This document shows positions 1 to 13,600 of a stretch of 64,000 nucleotides of DNA, piece by piece. The stretch's first letter is position 1, and the number at the start of each line of letters is the position of its first letter. A model generated the notes under the pieces. It was given only the letters and a program-made list of their open reading frames with translations, was not told the origin of the DNA and did no database searches. The position numbers and the translations under genes were made by a program. Source of the stretch: Ficedula albicollis (Eukaryota; Chordata; Aves; Passeriformes; Muscicapidae); the NCBI RefSeq assembly GCF_000247815.1, contig NC_021678.1, positions 1,567,878 through 1,631,877 of the forward strand. The letters run 5' to 3'.

Positions 1-516
<516 letters not shown>

Positions 517-1029
517 ATTTACTACCTCTAGAGAACTAGTGACTTCTTTAGGGGCTTGAATGCGTTTTTTTTCTCTTTGCCTCCACATTATTAGGTTAAT
601 CATTGCTTGAACCGGTTGCTATGGTTTTGGCAAACCCATGGAAACTTGATAATGAAGACTGAAAGAGTCCTTTTCCATTTATCTTTTCTCTATGTTTAGT
701 GCATGATGGTCTCATTTCTCTTGACGGGGCTGTCCCAGCGCCAGTGCCCGGCTTTTATGAGCACGGCTGCTGTAATGGCCTCCGGACTTTTTGATGTGGG
801 AGAAACAGGTGGCTGCTGGGACCGCGGCCGTTTCGGAGGCACGGGCTTGTGCCCTCACACACTCGCAGGTGACAGGATGAAAACCAACTTCACCCGGGCC
901 CTGACACGTTTGGTTGGAGACATCCCACCCCAGGTGAACTGTTTTTGCATCGCTGCAACTTGGTGTTTTCATGCCCTCAATATTCAATTTCATGTCTCGT
1001 TCTGTTTAGGCAAGACAGTCCAAACATCA

Positions 1030-1097
1030 GTCGGACTTGATGATTTTAAAGGTCTTTTCCAACCTTGACAGTTCCGCAGTTCTATGATTTTTTTTTT
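1030..1097 (+). mobile_element. CR1 LINE 3' end, truncated fragment
   Basis: The segment carries the typical avian CR1 3' tail: a 'ggacttgatgattttaaag' block, then 'gtcttttccaacctt', then 'gttctatgatt' running into a T-rich stretch. Only the last ~70 bp is recognisable, so it is a dead, severely 5'-truncated copy in sense orientation. CR1 is the dominant LINE of bird genomes. Confidence 0.75.
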
Positions 1098-1725
1098 TTG
1101 AGTATGTGACACTATCATTTATTACAGAAATAAGGAGATTTTATACCTGTCTCGCTCTGAGTCTTCCCTCCCCCCTGTGGCTGCTGAATTCTGAGTCTCC
1201 TACAACTGTCCCACCAATGCTCTGTTCTAGTCAAGGTTAAAACGGGCGATTGAGGATAGCAAACAGCTGAAAACAGAGGCTGTAAATTATTTGCGTGGTT
1301 CAGAGGGGCCAGGCTCATTGTCAGGGCCAGCGAAGGGGAAACCCCCAGGTCCTTTCCTCGGCACCAGACTCATCCCCCTCCTCCTCGCTCCTGCTCGGCT
1401 CCCTCGTGTCTGGAGGCTGGCGAGAAAGTGAAGGTGACTCCCATAATCCCAGGGCAATTCCTTTGACCTCAGGCCTCCACTCCGCGCTCTAAACAAGGCT
1501 TTAAGTGAGTTGCTTCCTGCCCTCTCACATTGTCTGCCTCTGACACTGCAGCCAGGTTCCGAGGAGGAGGAGGAGGCTGCAAACCGCTGCCTGCCCCTTC
1601 CAGCGCACTGGGAACCAGCGGGGGCTCCTGGAAGCCGAGCAGAGACCCTCTCAGCTCCTCCAAAGTGCACGGGGGCAGGGCAGTGTCCCCCAGAAGCGCT
1701 CCTGCGCCGGGCCGGGCAGGGATGC

Positions 1726-1770
1726 TCGGCTGCGGCTGCCGGGGGGGGGGGGGGGGTCGGCTGCGGCTGC
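1726..1770. repeat. Direct repeat flanking a G16 tract
   Basis: The 14-mer TCGGCTGCGGCTGC occurs at 1726-1739 and again at 1757-1770, separated by one C and sixteen Gs (1741-1756). It is either a genuine 31-bp tandem step in a CpG-rich patch or a small version of the overlap-plus-gap pattern seen at 46255-46557. Confidence 0.7.
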
Positions 1771-2191
1771 AGTGCCCGCACGTTTCGGTGTAGCCGTGCC
1801 TGCCGGCAGAGAAAAGGCGAAGAATCGGGATTCTTTCACATGATCAGCCTTCAAAAGTCTGCCTTTCCCCCCTCTCCTCCCAGCTATAATGACAATCCAA
1901 AGAGTTCCTGATAGGGTTTTAAAAGATGCTTATTCATTCACCGTCCACCAAGCATGAAAATCCAGCTCATTTGTTCATTTGTAGCCATTCTTCGCCCAAA
2001 CGACCCCACAGGGGCTGAAGCCTGTTGCCGAAAACTTGTCACTCACACTTTTAACTTCTTTTTGTTGTACTCCTCTTTATTTCATTCTTCTGGGTCCCCA
2101 CCTCCGCCACCACCCCACCCTCTCCTCCGGTCACAAAGGCAAGTCTGGGAAGCTCTTTAAAGCCGCAGTGCCCCCTTTTAAAAAATCAATA

Positions 2192-2192
<1 letters not shown>

Positions 2193-2225
<33 letters not shown>

Positions 2226-2236
2226 CAAAATCAGGG

Positions 2237-2301
<65 letters not shown>
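2193..2301. other. Poly-A / poly-G / poly-A low-complexity block, probable small gap
   Basis: An A run (to about 2224), a short spacer, 37 Gs (2238-2274) and a second A run (2275-2301) lie back to back. The G block interrupts what looks like one poly-A tract, as expected if contigs broke in the homopolymer and the gap was written as G. The Lys/Gly-rich and Phe/Pro-rich frames across it are not genes. Confidence 0.7.
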
Positions 2302-2305
<4 letters not shown>

Positions 2306-5300
2306 AATGGCTGAAAGGAGATCCCAAGTTTGTGTAAGGAAGGGGGAGACTCCATCCTGTCTGCACAGCACAGACGGGGAGCGCAGGAGGGGGTGTGGTA
2401 CTGGGTGCCAGCACCCCCAAGGCACCTTAAGCCTTGCCTAAGCACCAAACTTATCTCTGAGCAGGTGCTGCGCGCTTGTGAATCCCAGTCCGTGGCTGGC
2501 TAGCTGGACTCTTCTCAGACTATGTAGTCATGCTCTTCCTTCCCCTTGGAGGAGGTGTGTGATAACACCCTCAACATCTTTCTCCATCCCTGGACACGCA
2601 GTGTCCTTTGGTGGGTTTGATTTTTTTTTTTGGGAAAAGCTCAGTGTCGCCTTTGCTTGGGTCGCTCTGCCTCCCTAGTTATTCTCTTACCTGAAATGTC
2701 CCTAGAAAACCTGTGTTGGGGCAAGCAGGAGATTTTTCCTCCCCTCTATTCTCTATTCACTCCCAGAGCAGAACCCTGGGGATGGGACATTTGGAATCAC
2801 CTCAGCCACCCCCATCACCGCTGGGGGTTCTGCCTGCTCAAAGCTTCTCTCCCTTCAGCGTGAGGGACAAACAGAAGTTTCGTGCTTAATGGTCCCCACT
2901 GATATTTCTGACTGCATTTAACCCTTGAAGCCAGGGGTTGTGCAGCTGCAGCCATGAAGAATCGCTGCCTTTTGTTTTCGTTTCAGCCAGAGCTGTGAGG
3001 CTTTACCTCATTTTCCTGGGGCCTCAGATGTGATTTTGCCTGGACTTCGTGCAGCTCTGCCTGGCGTGGGGAATCACATCTCCACCTTCAGCCCAAAGGC
3101 TGAGGATGAAATGTGGGCTGCTCACCCAGGTTCAGTTGTTATTTCAGCACGAAATGCAGAGAAATTCTCTCTCCCTCTTTCCCACCTTGCATTCACAAGC
3201 AGAGCTCATTTCTTCTCTTCCTCAAGGCACCCCTTCCTCAGTCTGCAGCACACAAACTTCAGTGCCACCAATATGCCCTGGTATAAAGGGTGGTCCTCCC
3301 TCCTGAAGGAGAAAAGAGAAACCTTCTCCCTGTCATCTCCTAGGTACCAATCCATCATCCCCAGGTGCCAGGCACCGGGGCCCAGGCACAAGCAGGTTGT
3401 TTCAGGCACCGAGACCTCACTCCTGCAGGACAGGGGGAAGATTAATGGGGCAGGTGCTGGTGCCCAGAGCTGGCTCTTGCCCTGATAAGGTGGGAGCTGA
3501 GATAGCACTGGGTCAATACTCAGCGGTGGCCACCTGGAGCTGTGGCTGGAGCCACCTGAGGGGCTCCAGGGAGGAGAAGGGCGCGGGGGGTCTTTCCCCC
3601 AACACAGCCCAGCTGTGTCCTGGGGCAGATGCAGCTGCTGGAGCTCACCACAGCTCCTTGTGCCTGCTCCTGGCTGGACCCCCGGGCCTCCCCCAGCCAT
3701 CTGTTCCCCCCTGCCCTGCTCCCACCCAGCAGCTTTCTCCACACAGCCCTGCTCCTGGGGCAAAGCCAAGGTTTCAGCCTCCCCCAGCGTTAATAATTCC
3801 CGAGGGATCGCAGCGTTCCCATTTATCACCCTTCCTCCAAACCCCAGCTGTTATTTATGTGCGTGCCCCCCTCGCCTTTCCCAGTGCTCTGCTATGCCCT
3901 CGCTGCATCCCGTGGAGCCCCAGTGTCCCCACATTTTGGCAGGGGGGGTGTTTTTGCATGTGTGGGGGTCCCACCATCAATCCTCCCCACCTGAGGCACC
4001 AGAGCTCGCAGATAAATGGCGCTGCTGGCTGCACGCTTTCAAACCCTGAAAAAGCACCTGTTGCTGGAAAAAACTGCAACCCAGGTTATCCAAAACCGAC
4101 TGTGGTTTGAAAAGCTGCTTAATAAACCCTGATGTGGTTCATCCTCGCCTGCTCCCTGGAACTTGGCTTTGTTGAACATTTATTTGGTGGGGGGTGAGTG
4201 CCATGGGAGGAGTCTGCCAAATTTTATTAGTATTTTCTTTGAGGAGCAGCGTGCTTCTGGCTGCAGGTTACTTACCCCTGCCCTTGGAATCTGTAGCTGG
4301 GAGATGTCCCTGCCTTGCCCGGCTCACTTTATCTCAGTGACCTGGGAGACCGACAGATCAGCCTGCCCTGGGGGTGCAAATAGCAACGCTAAAAATCCAT
4401 TTTTTGAGTGCACTTGCCATCCCGCAGTACGGCCCTCTGCACCATCACGAGAGGAGCTTTTTGGAGCGTTTTCTCCTTTTCCCATGGCTGGCTTGTGGGA
4501 TGCTGCGCCGCCCCGGCTGCCCCACGCCGGGCTGCACGGCCGATTAGGGACCCTCTTTGTCACCTAATTGGATTTTTCTCCCCTTGTTAGCCCGCAATGA
4601 AAATGTCACGGGCTGCAGGGAGGTGCCCATTCATCTCGAATTAAATTCGGTCCCCTCTCGGGCGAGGCGCGCCGCTATTCACCCCGCAGCGGGCAGCTGC
4701 CGCTCGCCGGGGGATGCGACGGTGGGCACCAGGGACCGGGGAAGATGCCCGTGCTCGGAAGGATCGGGGTCTGCTGTCTCTCCAGGCGGTCCCCAGGCTT
4801 TGTGCATGGCAGTGCTTTACCAGGAGGTGGTGCTGGGATCCTGCGCCCACGGCCTTGGCCGGGATTTGGGCGCTCTGCCTTTTCCAGGGAGCCGTGGGGG
4901 GCTGCGAGGGGTCGGGGGAGGCGATGCTGGGTCACGGCAGGAGGGCGAGGAGCCCTCCGCAAGGTGCCGATGGAAAAGCGGGGAGCTGTGGTTCAGAAAG
5001 GGGAGGACCCTTTCCCCGGAGCAACAACCCGGGGAAGCCTCAGGGAAGGACAGACCCCAATTTCTGCCTGCAGAGCAGCGTTTGGGGGATTTTTCTATCC
5101 CCTAAGCTCGCTCACGAACCCCCAAACCCCACTGCAGTCAGGGGAAGGGACCCCAGGCAAGCGATGCTGCGGCCAGCATGCGCTGGGGACGACTTCTGAG
5201 CTGAGCACTCCGGGTTGCGGAAGGGTGTTTCATAAACCGCAATTACAGAGCTGTCAGCCCCCCAAACGCAGCCGCAGAGGGGCAGCTGCTCCGAAAAACC

Positions 5301-8300
5301 CGAGCTCAGGTCACGGCGTCTTGGCCACCAGGCGCTGGGGAGCAGGAAAGCGATGGGGAGGTGATGGGAACAATCACCTCATTGCTCACCTAAGGGCTAG
5401 AGAAATGCCCCGGTAAGAGATGTTAAATAAGAAAGAGCAGGGCTTTTTTTGAATGCACCGTCTGACTAGAGAAGGTGAAATTATTTGTGGCAAACAATGG
5501 TGTTGATAACTTTTTCCGTTCCTCGCTTTCCTGCGAGTAAACATCTATTCTTACTTTTATAAAAGCCTCCAGCAGCCAGGATTGTTTCTGTCCCGACTGG
5601 ATGCCTCCCAGCCGGGGAAAGAGCTTTCCTGTTGCCTGCCCAAATTCCTCCTCAGTGATCTGCTAAAGCCCAAAGCGCCCTTACCTTTCCCTGAACCGCA
5701 CTTGCACCCGAAAACCTCTGTGACCTAAACTTTGCAAAAAGCAGATGAAGGAGCTCTGGGGCTCCCCAGGGAGAATTAACGATCTGCAAACAGATGGATA
5801 CTCACGAAATGTTTTTTTTTTTTGTTTTGTTTTGTTTTTTTTTTTTTTTGCTCTCCTCCCCTCTCTGCTGCTGACATATATATTTGGAGAGACACTTGGA
5901 AAAATGTACCCCTGGGTGTATGGTCCCCAAGAGAGATTTGGGATTTTTGCAGGGGTTCACCAGCGCTCAGAGCAGGTGATGGACGGGGAGGAGGAGGAGG
6001 ATAAGGGGTCTGTGGGAGCACTGGGAAGGGAAGACCATTAATTTCCTTACTCAAATGACTTCTGCCAATGCTGCCTGGGAACTGGGATCCTCAAAATCCA
6101 CCCTGTGGACAAGCAAAGCCAAGCCATGTAGGTGAGCTCCCTGCTGCCTTGGCTCTCAGCATGATTGCATCACTGGCCAGAGCTCCTGCTCCAAGATATT
6201 TTTATTGCCTGGGAACCAGGCTGAGGAAAGGTGTGGCTTGTTTTTATTAAATTTTTTTTCCCTTCCCTATCTTTATTTGACCAAATCCAGGAAAACCCAG
6301 GGGATGCCTTACACTTTGGAGCAGCACAACGGGCTCTGCTTTGCAGACAGCTCCAGACAGTTCACAGGGTCACAGAGATGCTGCTCACAGCCCTCTTTCC
6401 CTCAATTTTCAGTCAATTTTCGTGTGCCTCAGGTTGCCTGGAGCAGAGGGTGGGGGAACCCAGGGGAGCCCTGCAGGAAGGAGGAGCTGCTGGTGCGTCA
6501 CAGCCAGAGGTTTCTTGGCACTCGCTGGGAGCCCCCGAATATGCTGCAGGACAATACATCAAGAGGGTGAAAAAAACCCAACAATGTCTCAGGAAGCAGC
6601 CCAGGACACTGCAGGGAAGAAGCCTGATTTAGACCATTTCCTGGCCTGAAGGTCTGTGCCATGGCATGGCTGTGCCTGTCCTGTCCAGGTTTGTCACCAG
6701 AGTGGCTGAACGAGATGGTTTGCAGCTCCCCACGTATTTCTTCCTCCACTTATCTGTCAGCTTTTTGTTATTCCACCAAACTGCTCAGTTTTTGTATTCG
6801 CACTATTACCAAGCAGGCTGGCCCAGGCAGAAATAAAATCTGCTAATGGTGTGTGGAGAAACCTGTGGGAGGTGTCTGATGAGAGAGAATATGCATTTCT
6901 TATAGAACTCGCCAGTTTTGCCTCCTGTGGCCTCCTGAGTTTGTGCCCTGACAATGTTTTGCCACCTCTCCTTCCCCCAGCCCTGGCTTTGGTGTGGGGA
7001 TGACCTGGCTTTGCTGCAGAAGCTGGGATGTGCAGAAAGCAAATTAAAAATCCAAGCAGCTGGGAGGGGAAGGGACTGCACTGCCTTTCCCACTGCTCCC
7101 CCCTGTACTTTTCACCCCAGCAAGGTCAACCCTGTGAAATACAGAGAGGGGAGCCCTGTGGTTTCTTGATTACTGTTGGTGTGACCCCTCCCAGGATAAT
7201 CTCACCAGTGGAAGCAGAGTTTGGGAGAGGCAGGGCTGGGGGGCTGTGGTATTGCTATAGGGGATTTTGGAGTAAAGCCCTGCTTTCACCTCTGCCCTGT
7301 AGGACACCTTGGAAGGGCATCAGCCAGAAACGGACTGGGCCAGCATCTTCATATTCCTAGAGGCCAAATAGTTTTCCCGATTATTTATATATTAATATAT
7401 ACAGACAAGATTTTTAAAGAATTCAGTTTAAAAAAAAAAAGTCCTTGGCCATGGGGCTCATCTCTCTGGAGCCCAACTCATGACCTGTGTCAGAACAGCC
7501 TGATGATGGGTGCACTTCAACCACTATTGCACAGCAGTGTACTTTTGGTCTAATATTTGTATCAAAATAGAAATTAAAGAGCCCTTTCTCAACACTTACT
7601 TCTCTTTATATGGCTTTCACAACTTTATTAACTCCAGCCAGTTCTCCTAAGTATTTTTTTTTTCCTACTCTTCAGCTGAAAAACTTTTTTCTCCTGGACT
7701 AAATGGCGGTGCTCCTGCTAAGGGCTCCCCACCTCATCTCTGCCTTGGGTCTGTGCAGAGGGGCTTCTCCACATCCCCAAAAGGCTGAGAAGTGCTAACT
7801 GGACAGCCAGAGCTTTTCCTGCCACAGTGAGATGGGATTGAAACTCCTTTCCCGTGGCAGGGATGCACATTCCAGTAATTCCCCCCAATTACTTTAATTT
7901 CCCTCCCCTCCCGTTTTCTGTAGCTCTGCTCTGCTGTGCGTGATGATGAAAGGTATTTTGACTCCCCAATTTAAAAAAAAAACCAGACCATGGAAATCAA
8001 AGTCTCTTTTTAGAGCTTCCCAGAATCAGAGAGGCTGGGGGGGCTCATAAAATCCTGAAGTGCTGGGGAGGCTGGAACCTCCCAGAACAGGGACACATTC
8101 ATTCCTCCCATGGAAAAACCAAGGGGTGATCCGAGCTGGGAGGGTGAGAACAGGCTGGGCTTTGTCAGACAGAGGTGCCACAGCCTGGGCAGGCTGGAGA
8201 GGTGGCTTTGGTGATGCTGGCATGTGCCAAACCTGGCTGGCACCTGGGCTGGTGGTGCCTGGCTTCCTGAGGCAGGAAATGCAGCCAGAGCTCTCCCTGT

Positions 8301-8762
8301 GCTTCAGGACTAGGCTCATGCCCAAGCTGAGCTTTATAGGCCTGGCAGGGCAAATAAAGAGTTTTTTTTTTTTTTGCCCTGAAGCTCTGCCCTATAAACT
8401 GTTAGACCCCAGAAACCTGGGGTTTTTGAGCTTTCTGTGCTGTCTGGCACTGACCTCCTGGAGAACACTGCTTCTGACTGGAGGCCTTGGAGAAGGATTC
8501 AAAATATGAGTGATGGAGTTGAAATCATGAGTGTATAGTTAAATAGAACTGTGTGCTTTCGCATGGTGAAGGGTTTTAAATTTGAGGGTTTTATAGCATA
8601 GTAATAGGCATGGGACAAGATGGAGGATTTTGGGTGGTGTCTCTCTCAGTGCTCATCTTCCTTCTCCTTCATGGTTTCAGGCAGTAGTTTGTGGTTGGTC
8701 AGTCAGTGCCACACTGAGAGTCATGGGAAGTTAGTTATTGGGTTAAAAGGATAAATAATATA
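2302..8762. other. Intergenic DNA, no gene recognised
   Basis: About 6.5 kb with no identifiable exon, RNA gene or intact transposon. Base composition changes along it: 4490-5420 is visibly CpG-rich with many GCGC and CCGG words, while 5440-5560 and 7370-7680 are AT-rich. Poly-T stretches occur at 5811-5850. Overlapping frames of 60-220 codons in the CpG-rich part reflect a lack of stop codons in GC-rich DNA and show no family resemblance. Distal regulatory function is possible but not demonstrated. Confidence 0.55.
4490..5420. promoter_or_regulatory. CpG-rich patch, possible CpG island
   Basis: CpG dinucleotides are clearly denser here than in the flanks, especially 4640-4780 and 5190-5330. 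No TATA box, recognisable exon or splice pair was seen. It could be an orphan CpG island, the start of an unrecognised non-coding transcript, or simply GC-rich avian DNA. Confidence 0.3.
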
Positions 8763-9254
<492 letters not shown>

Positions 9255-10398
9255 CGTCTTTTTTAATCCTGGCTCTGAGTGAAGGCAGGAAAGACCGAGA
9301 CAAACCACTAATTAAGTGGTGCAAAACATATGGCATTAATATTTTTATATATTACCCAGTCTTGCCCCAGTAAACCTGTTACCATAGACCACAGCAGGCT
9401 CAGCCAGTGAAGGCTCTTCAGAGCAAGAGTGACTTTGGGCTATTCTTTGGGGATGGGCAAAGAAAGTCTGTGAGTGTTAATCCTGCACTGGTGCAGAGGG
9501 GTTGGGTCTAGGATTAACCAGGTGAAACAGTGCAAGGGGTATGCACAGCTTAGGGGCAGACAGATCTGTGAGGCCCCCAAGGATGAGCCCCAGCAAGGAC
9601 AGGACCCCTGGGATAGTTATTAGTTGTGTCAAGCCATTAATTTGTATTAATGACCCTGAGCAGCCTCACCTGCAGCCTCCTTAAAACCATGGTCTGGCTT
9701 TATTTAAGCCCAGCCTGGGATTGTTGCCCTTTCCTTTCCTCCAGGTGGTGTAGGAGGGTGCAGATTTGGGGAGCTGCTCCATGCAGGTTGGCCAACTTCT
9801 ACACTGAAGGTCTGCCTCCTACACCCTGGCTGCTTTGGAGATTAATGCCCCTTCCTGGATTGTTGGTGCACACCTGATGGAGGAACAGAGGGTTTCACCC
9901 AGCAAACGTGTTTTTGGGAAAGATGAGCTGTGCCCTGCATGAGGATGATGGTACAGGGGTGTGAGATGGTGGGATCTGGTTTGGCTGGATCTCTTCTCAC
10001 TCCTGTGGCTGTGCAGGCAAACCTTGGTGGTTTGGTCCAGGCTTGCAGGAGAATGGCTTTGTCTCTGCTGGCCTGGCTCAGGGAGGATGCAGTGTGTGAT
10101 GAGGGGAAAGTGATTCTTTTATCCATTCCCTGCCATCTGCATAAATACCCAGGAGAGATTTCCAGCTTCTCCTTCCATTTCCAGTCTGCTCCTGTGGGTC
10201 TTGCCTGATGGATGAGGAGTTCTGCTTTGGAGGCAGAACGTAGAGGTAAACTAAGGTAACATCATGTCAGCTGGGTCAATGTGATGATTCTTAAGTTGTT
10301 AAATTACCAAGGTTTATGATATCCCACACAATGCAGGAGATTTACAGCACATTGGTTCTTGTAACTGCCTTTCCAGAGCCTTCCCCATCCACCTCTGC

Positions 10399-10476
10399 TT
10401 CCCAAGCAAAGCCATTCCCATATATGCACAGCCACACCCCAGACAGAGCATATATGGGAATGGATTTGCTTGGGAA
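10399..10476 (+). other. 78-nt near-perfect hairpin (29-bp stem, 20-nt loop)
   Basis: The left arm 10399-10427 and right arm 10448-10476 are reverse complements at 28 of 29 positions. The single mismatch pairs G at 10411 with T, a G-U wobble if transcribed from the + strand, so the + strand RNA would form an uninterrupted 29-bp stem. The loop is 10428-10447. Size and geometry resemble a microRNA precursor, but I do not recognise the arms as a known microRNA. A recent inverted duplication by template switching, or a tiny inverted-repeat element, would look the same. Confidence 0.6.
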
Positions 10477-10560
10477 AAATGTTTTGTGCAATTGAGAGCC
10501 CCGTGGGGTATTTATTTTACTTCATTTTTTAAATTTTAGGTCATGATATTTTTCTATACT

Positions 10561-10699
10561 CTGTTTTTTGGGGGTTTTCTTTTGAAATTTGGCATCGGCC
10601 AGGGAACATTGCCTGGCCATGCTTTGCAACCTGTTTTTTGGGGGTTTTTTTTTGAAATTTGGCATCAGCCAGGGAACATTGCCTGGCCATGCTTTGCAA
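10561..10699 (+). repeat. 70-bp tandem duplication, 2 copies
   Basis: Copies begin at 10561 and 10631 and differ at only a few bases (for example 'catcggcc' versus 'catcagcc'). The unit carries a T/G-rich block followed by 'cagggaacattgcctggcc'. The high identity points to a recent local duplication. Confidence 0.9.
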
Positions 10700-13600
10700 G
10701 GCTGAGTGTGTCTCTCCTGGCACAGGGCTGCTTTCTGCAGTGATGCTGGACAAATCTGTTAAGCAGAAGGTGGTAGAGAAGGAATTAACTTTTAAAACAT
10801 ACAGACAACGCATATGCAAAGTATTCCTCTCTAATACAGCGCCTGGGATTTGAGAAAATGGCAATAACAGAGTGGTGGGGGCTGTGTGGGATGCATGGCT
10901 GGCCTGGGCTGAAGGCAGCAAGGGTCCAGCCAAACACAGGCAGGGCTGAGGAGCTCCTGGCAGCCGCTGAGGAAATGATGAGAGTTTTTAAACATTGTTA
11001 TTTTTGCCACTGTGTCTCTGTTTACCTGATGCTTCTCCCTGCCAGGGTCTGTGCTCCCCTATGCCTGGGCTGGCTGTAAGGATTTCATGAGCAAAATGTG
11101 TGATGTATGGATTTTGAAAAAAAACTTTCTCTCTACATATAGCATTAAAAATATATATATATATTTTTCGGTAGCAAGCAGGGGCTGCTCTAAAAGTCCA
11201 CTACCAGCAAAGCCCATCTGGTGAAGAGATTTGGGGCAAAATGACCTGTTAACACACAGATGTGCAAACCCCCACCTTGCAGGCAGCCAGCACCCACTGG
11301 GGACATTTGGGTGCAGTGACAAGGACAGGAATCAGGAGCTGCCCTGGTGAGGGGCAGGTGCAGGGAAGAAGCACCATATGTTAAACAGCCTGGAGGAAGC
11401 TTTCAAACCTCTGTTGTAAAAATCCCCCATCTTTCTCCTCGTATTTAATGCATCTTTGTACGGACACTAATTCCTCAAGTATCCACGCCAGGGCTGACTT
11501 TTAGTATGTTTGTCCAGGCAGGCTGCCAGCCAGCAGTTCCTACAAGGCTCCTGAGCTCTGCCATTTGTTAAGGCAGCAGTAAATCACAGCGGCTCTTTGG
11601 GCAAGGTTTTTCCCGACAAAACAGCAGAGACAAGCAAAAGAGAGAAAAGACCACAACAAAATGCAAAGGGCTTATTTACACCAGAGGAGAGGAACTGTCC
11701 TGAATGAAGCAGATGGGGGACAATGAGGGAAAACTCCATCTCTGCTCCCCCCCCATCTCCCCTATTCATTGTTGGGCAATAACTGAAAGGGGAAACAGTC
11801 TGAGGTTGGTACTGTTGGCTGGGGAAGGTGATGAGCAAAGCTGTGATGCCAAGGCCTTGGAAGCCTCAGGCTGAGTTGGAGCTTTGGTAATAGTGGGATT
11901 ATAACCCTAAAATCCCTTGTCCCAAGCCCCTTGGGTTACTTTTGTCCCCCTTCACCACATTTTGTGGGGAGGACACGTGACACCCCAGCCCCACTTGGCA
12001 GCTGGCTGTGGTTTTGAGTGAAAAGATGGTTTTGGGGAGGAAACCACTCAGTGTTGTCGAATGGGGAGACCTCACCCCAAAACAGCATCTCCATCCCATT
12101 CTGCTGCTGCAGCCCTTCCTCCCGTGCCTCCCCCCAGCCCTGCTGCAGCATGAGTATTTATTTATCCCTGCCAGCTCTCTGTCTTCCCTCTTTTTCCTGG
12201 TTTATTTATGGCTGCTGCCTTTCAGCTCCCAGCCAGTGCAGCCTGAACTTGGCCATTATGTGGGGCTCGTAGCAGAGGCCATCAATCTGCGGGGCCAGCA
12301 CGCAGCCTGATGGACTTCCCTCATCATCATCAATTTTCCCCACGGTGCTGGTGTGTCCCTTTGGATCTGGGGCAGCTGCACATGTGCCCCTGGTGGCCTC
12401 TGCACTCCCACCCCTGGACACCCGCTTCATCCTCACAGAAGCCTTTTGTCCCGGGATGATCACGGGCATCAGGTGGGTTTGCAGAGTTCAGATATTCAAG
12501 CAGGGCTTGAGGTGGCTTCAAAGAGGTGACAGAAATGCATGGCACAGGAAAAAGCACATTATTTTGCCCTCAAGAAGCACTGTGGAGTCCTGCTTAGCAG
12601 GCCTGACATTTAAGCTCTAGAAGATTAAACTCTTAAATTCTCTGTATTATGGGAAGCGAAGTTTTGCCTGTGCTATATCCTGGGTGCAGGCAGAGGTGGG
12701 CTCTGCTGTCTTTGCAGATGATGCCCTCAAAGAGGCTGCTGAGCTGAAGCTTCTGCTTTTCTTGGCCCTGGGAACACTCCCAAGGCGTTTTGTCCATCTT
12801 GCTGTGTGTGGGTGCTCTCTGCACCTTGATCTGTGATGAGCTGGTGCTTCAACACCAGCAAAGCTCCCCCTCCTTTCAGAGTGATGTCAGGAGAATTATG
12901 TGGGTACCGCCAGCTGCAGGGATCTGTTTTGGAGGGCAGGCAAGAGGCACTGCTGAGCTCTGCCGGCTCAGTGCTGGCAGAGTGATAGCCCTGGACTGTG
13001 CCAGGTTTTGAGAGGTGCAAATCTCCCAGAGGAACGGCTCAGGCTGCAGGCAGGTGACACCCAGCTCAGCCCGGGTGTCCAATGCCTCCCTGAATTGTCC
13101 CAACCATCCCTTCCTGTTAGGGGCAGGAAAGCAGCTGAAAATAAGAAGGTAATTCGTAGTGACTTGCATTATTTCATCCTGGTTTATCCAGAATAAGTCA
13201 GAACTGGAAAAAAAGGCACCATTCAGTTGAAAAAAGAATAAAAATCAGGAGAGCTGCTCCAGCCAGGCTGTGCTCTACTGGGTGCACATGTCTGGGGCTG
13301 AGGAATGCTCTTTGTGGCTGGATGTTGATGCAAACAGAGCAGCTTTGCTCTGTGTGGGTGCCACTGCCCCATCTCTACTGGGGGGTGGAGGCTGTGGCTT
13401 TTGGGGAAGCCAGCCTGGCATCCTTTGCCAGAGGGACCAACATTTTTCGGGCTAAAGCAATGCAGGGCTGACCACTGGTCAGAGAGGAGCTTAATGTCAT
13501 TAGAAGCAGAGGTCAGAATCCCTGCGGATGCTGAGAGCAGCCTCTGGGCTGCTGCCTCCTGCAATGAGTGTGTTACCGTGGCTCTGCTGCTGCCTTGTGG

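Noticed and set aside
523..545. XbaI/SpeI polylinker-like sequence after the first G run
   Set aside because: 'ctctagagaactagtg' resembles a cloning polylinker but differs by an inserted dinucleotide and has no further vector sequence. Probably chance.
2131..2448. Phe/Pro-rich frame on the minus strand
   Set aside because: It reads through poly-A and poly-G low-complexity sequence and has no other protein-like content.
11147..11168. AT-dinucleotide palindrome
   Set aside because: A short simple repeat of a kind common across genomes, with no sign of function.
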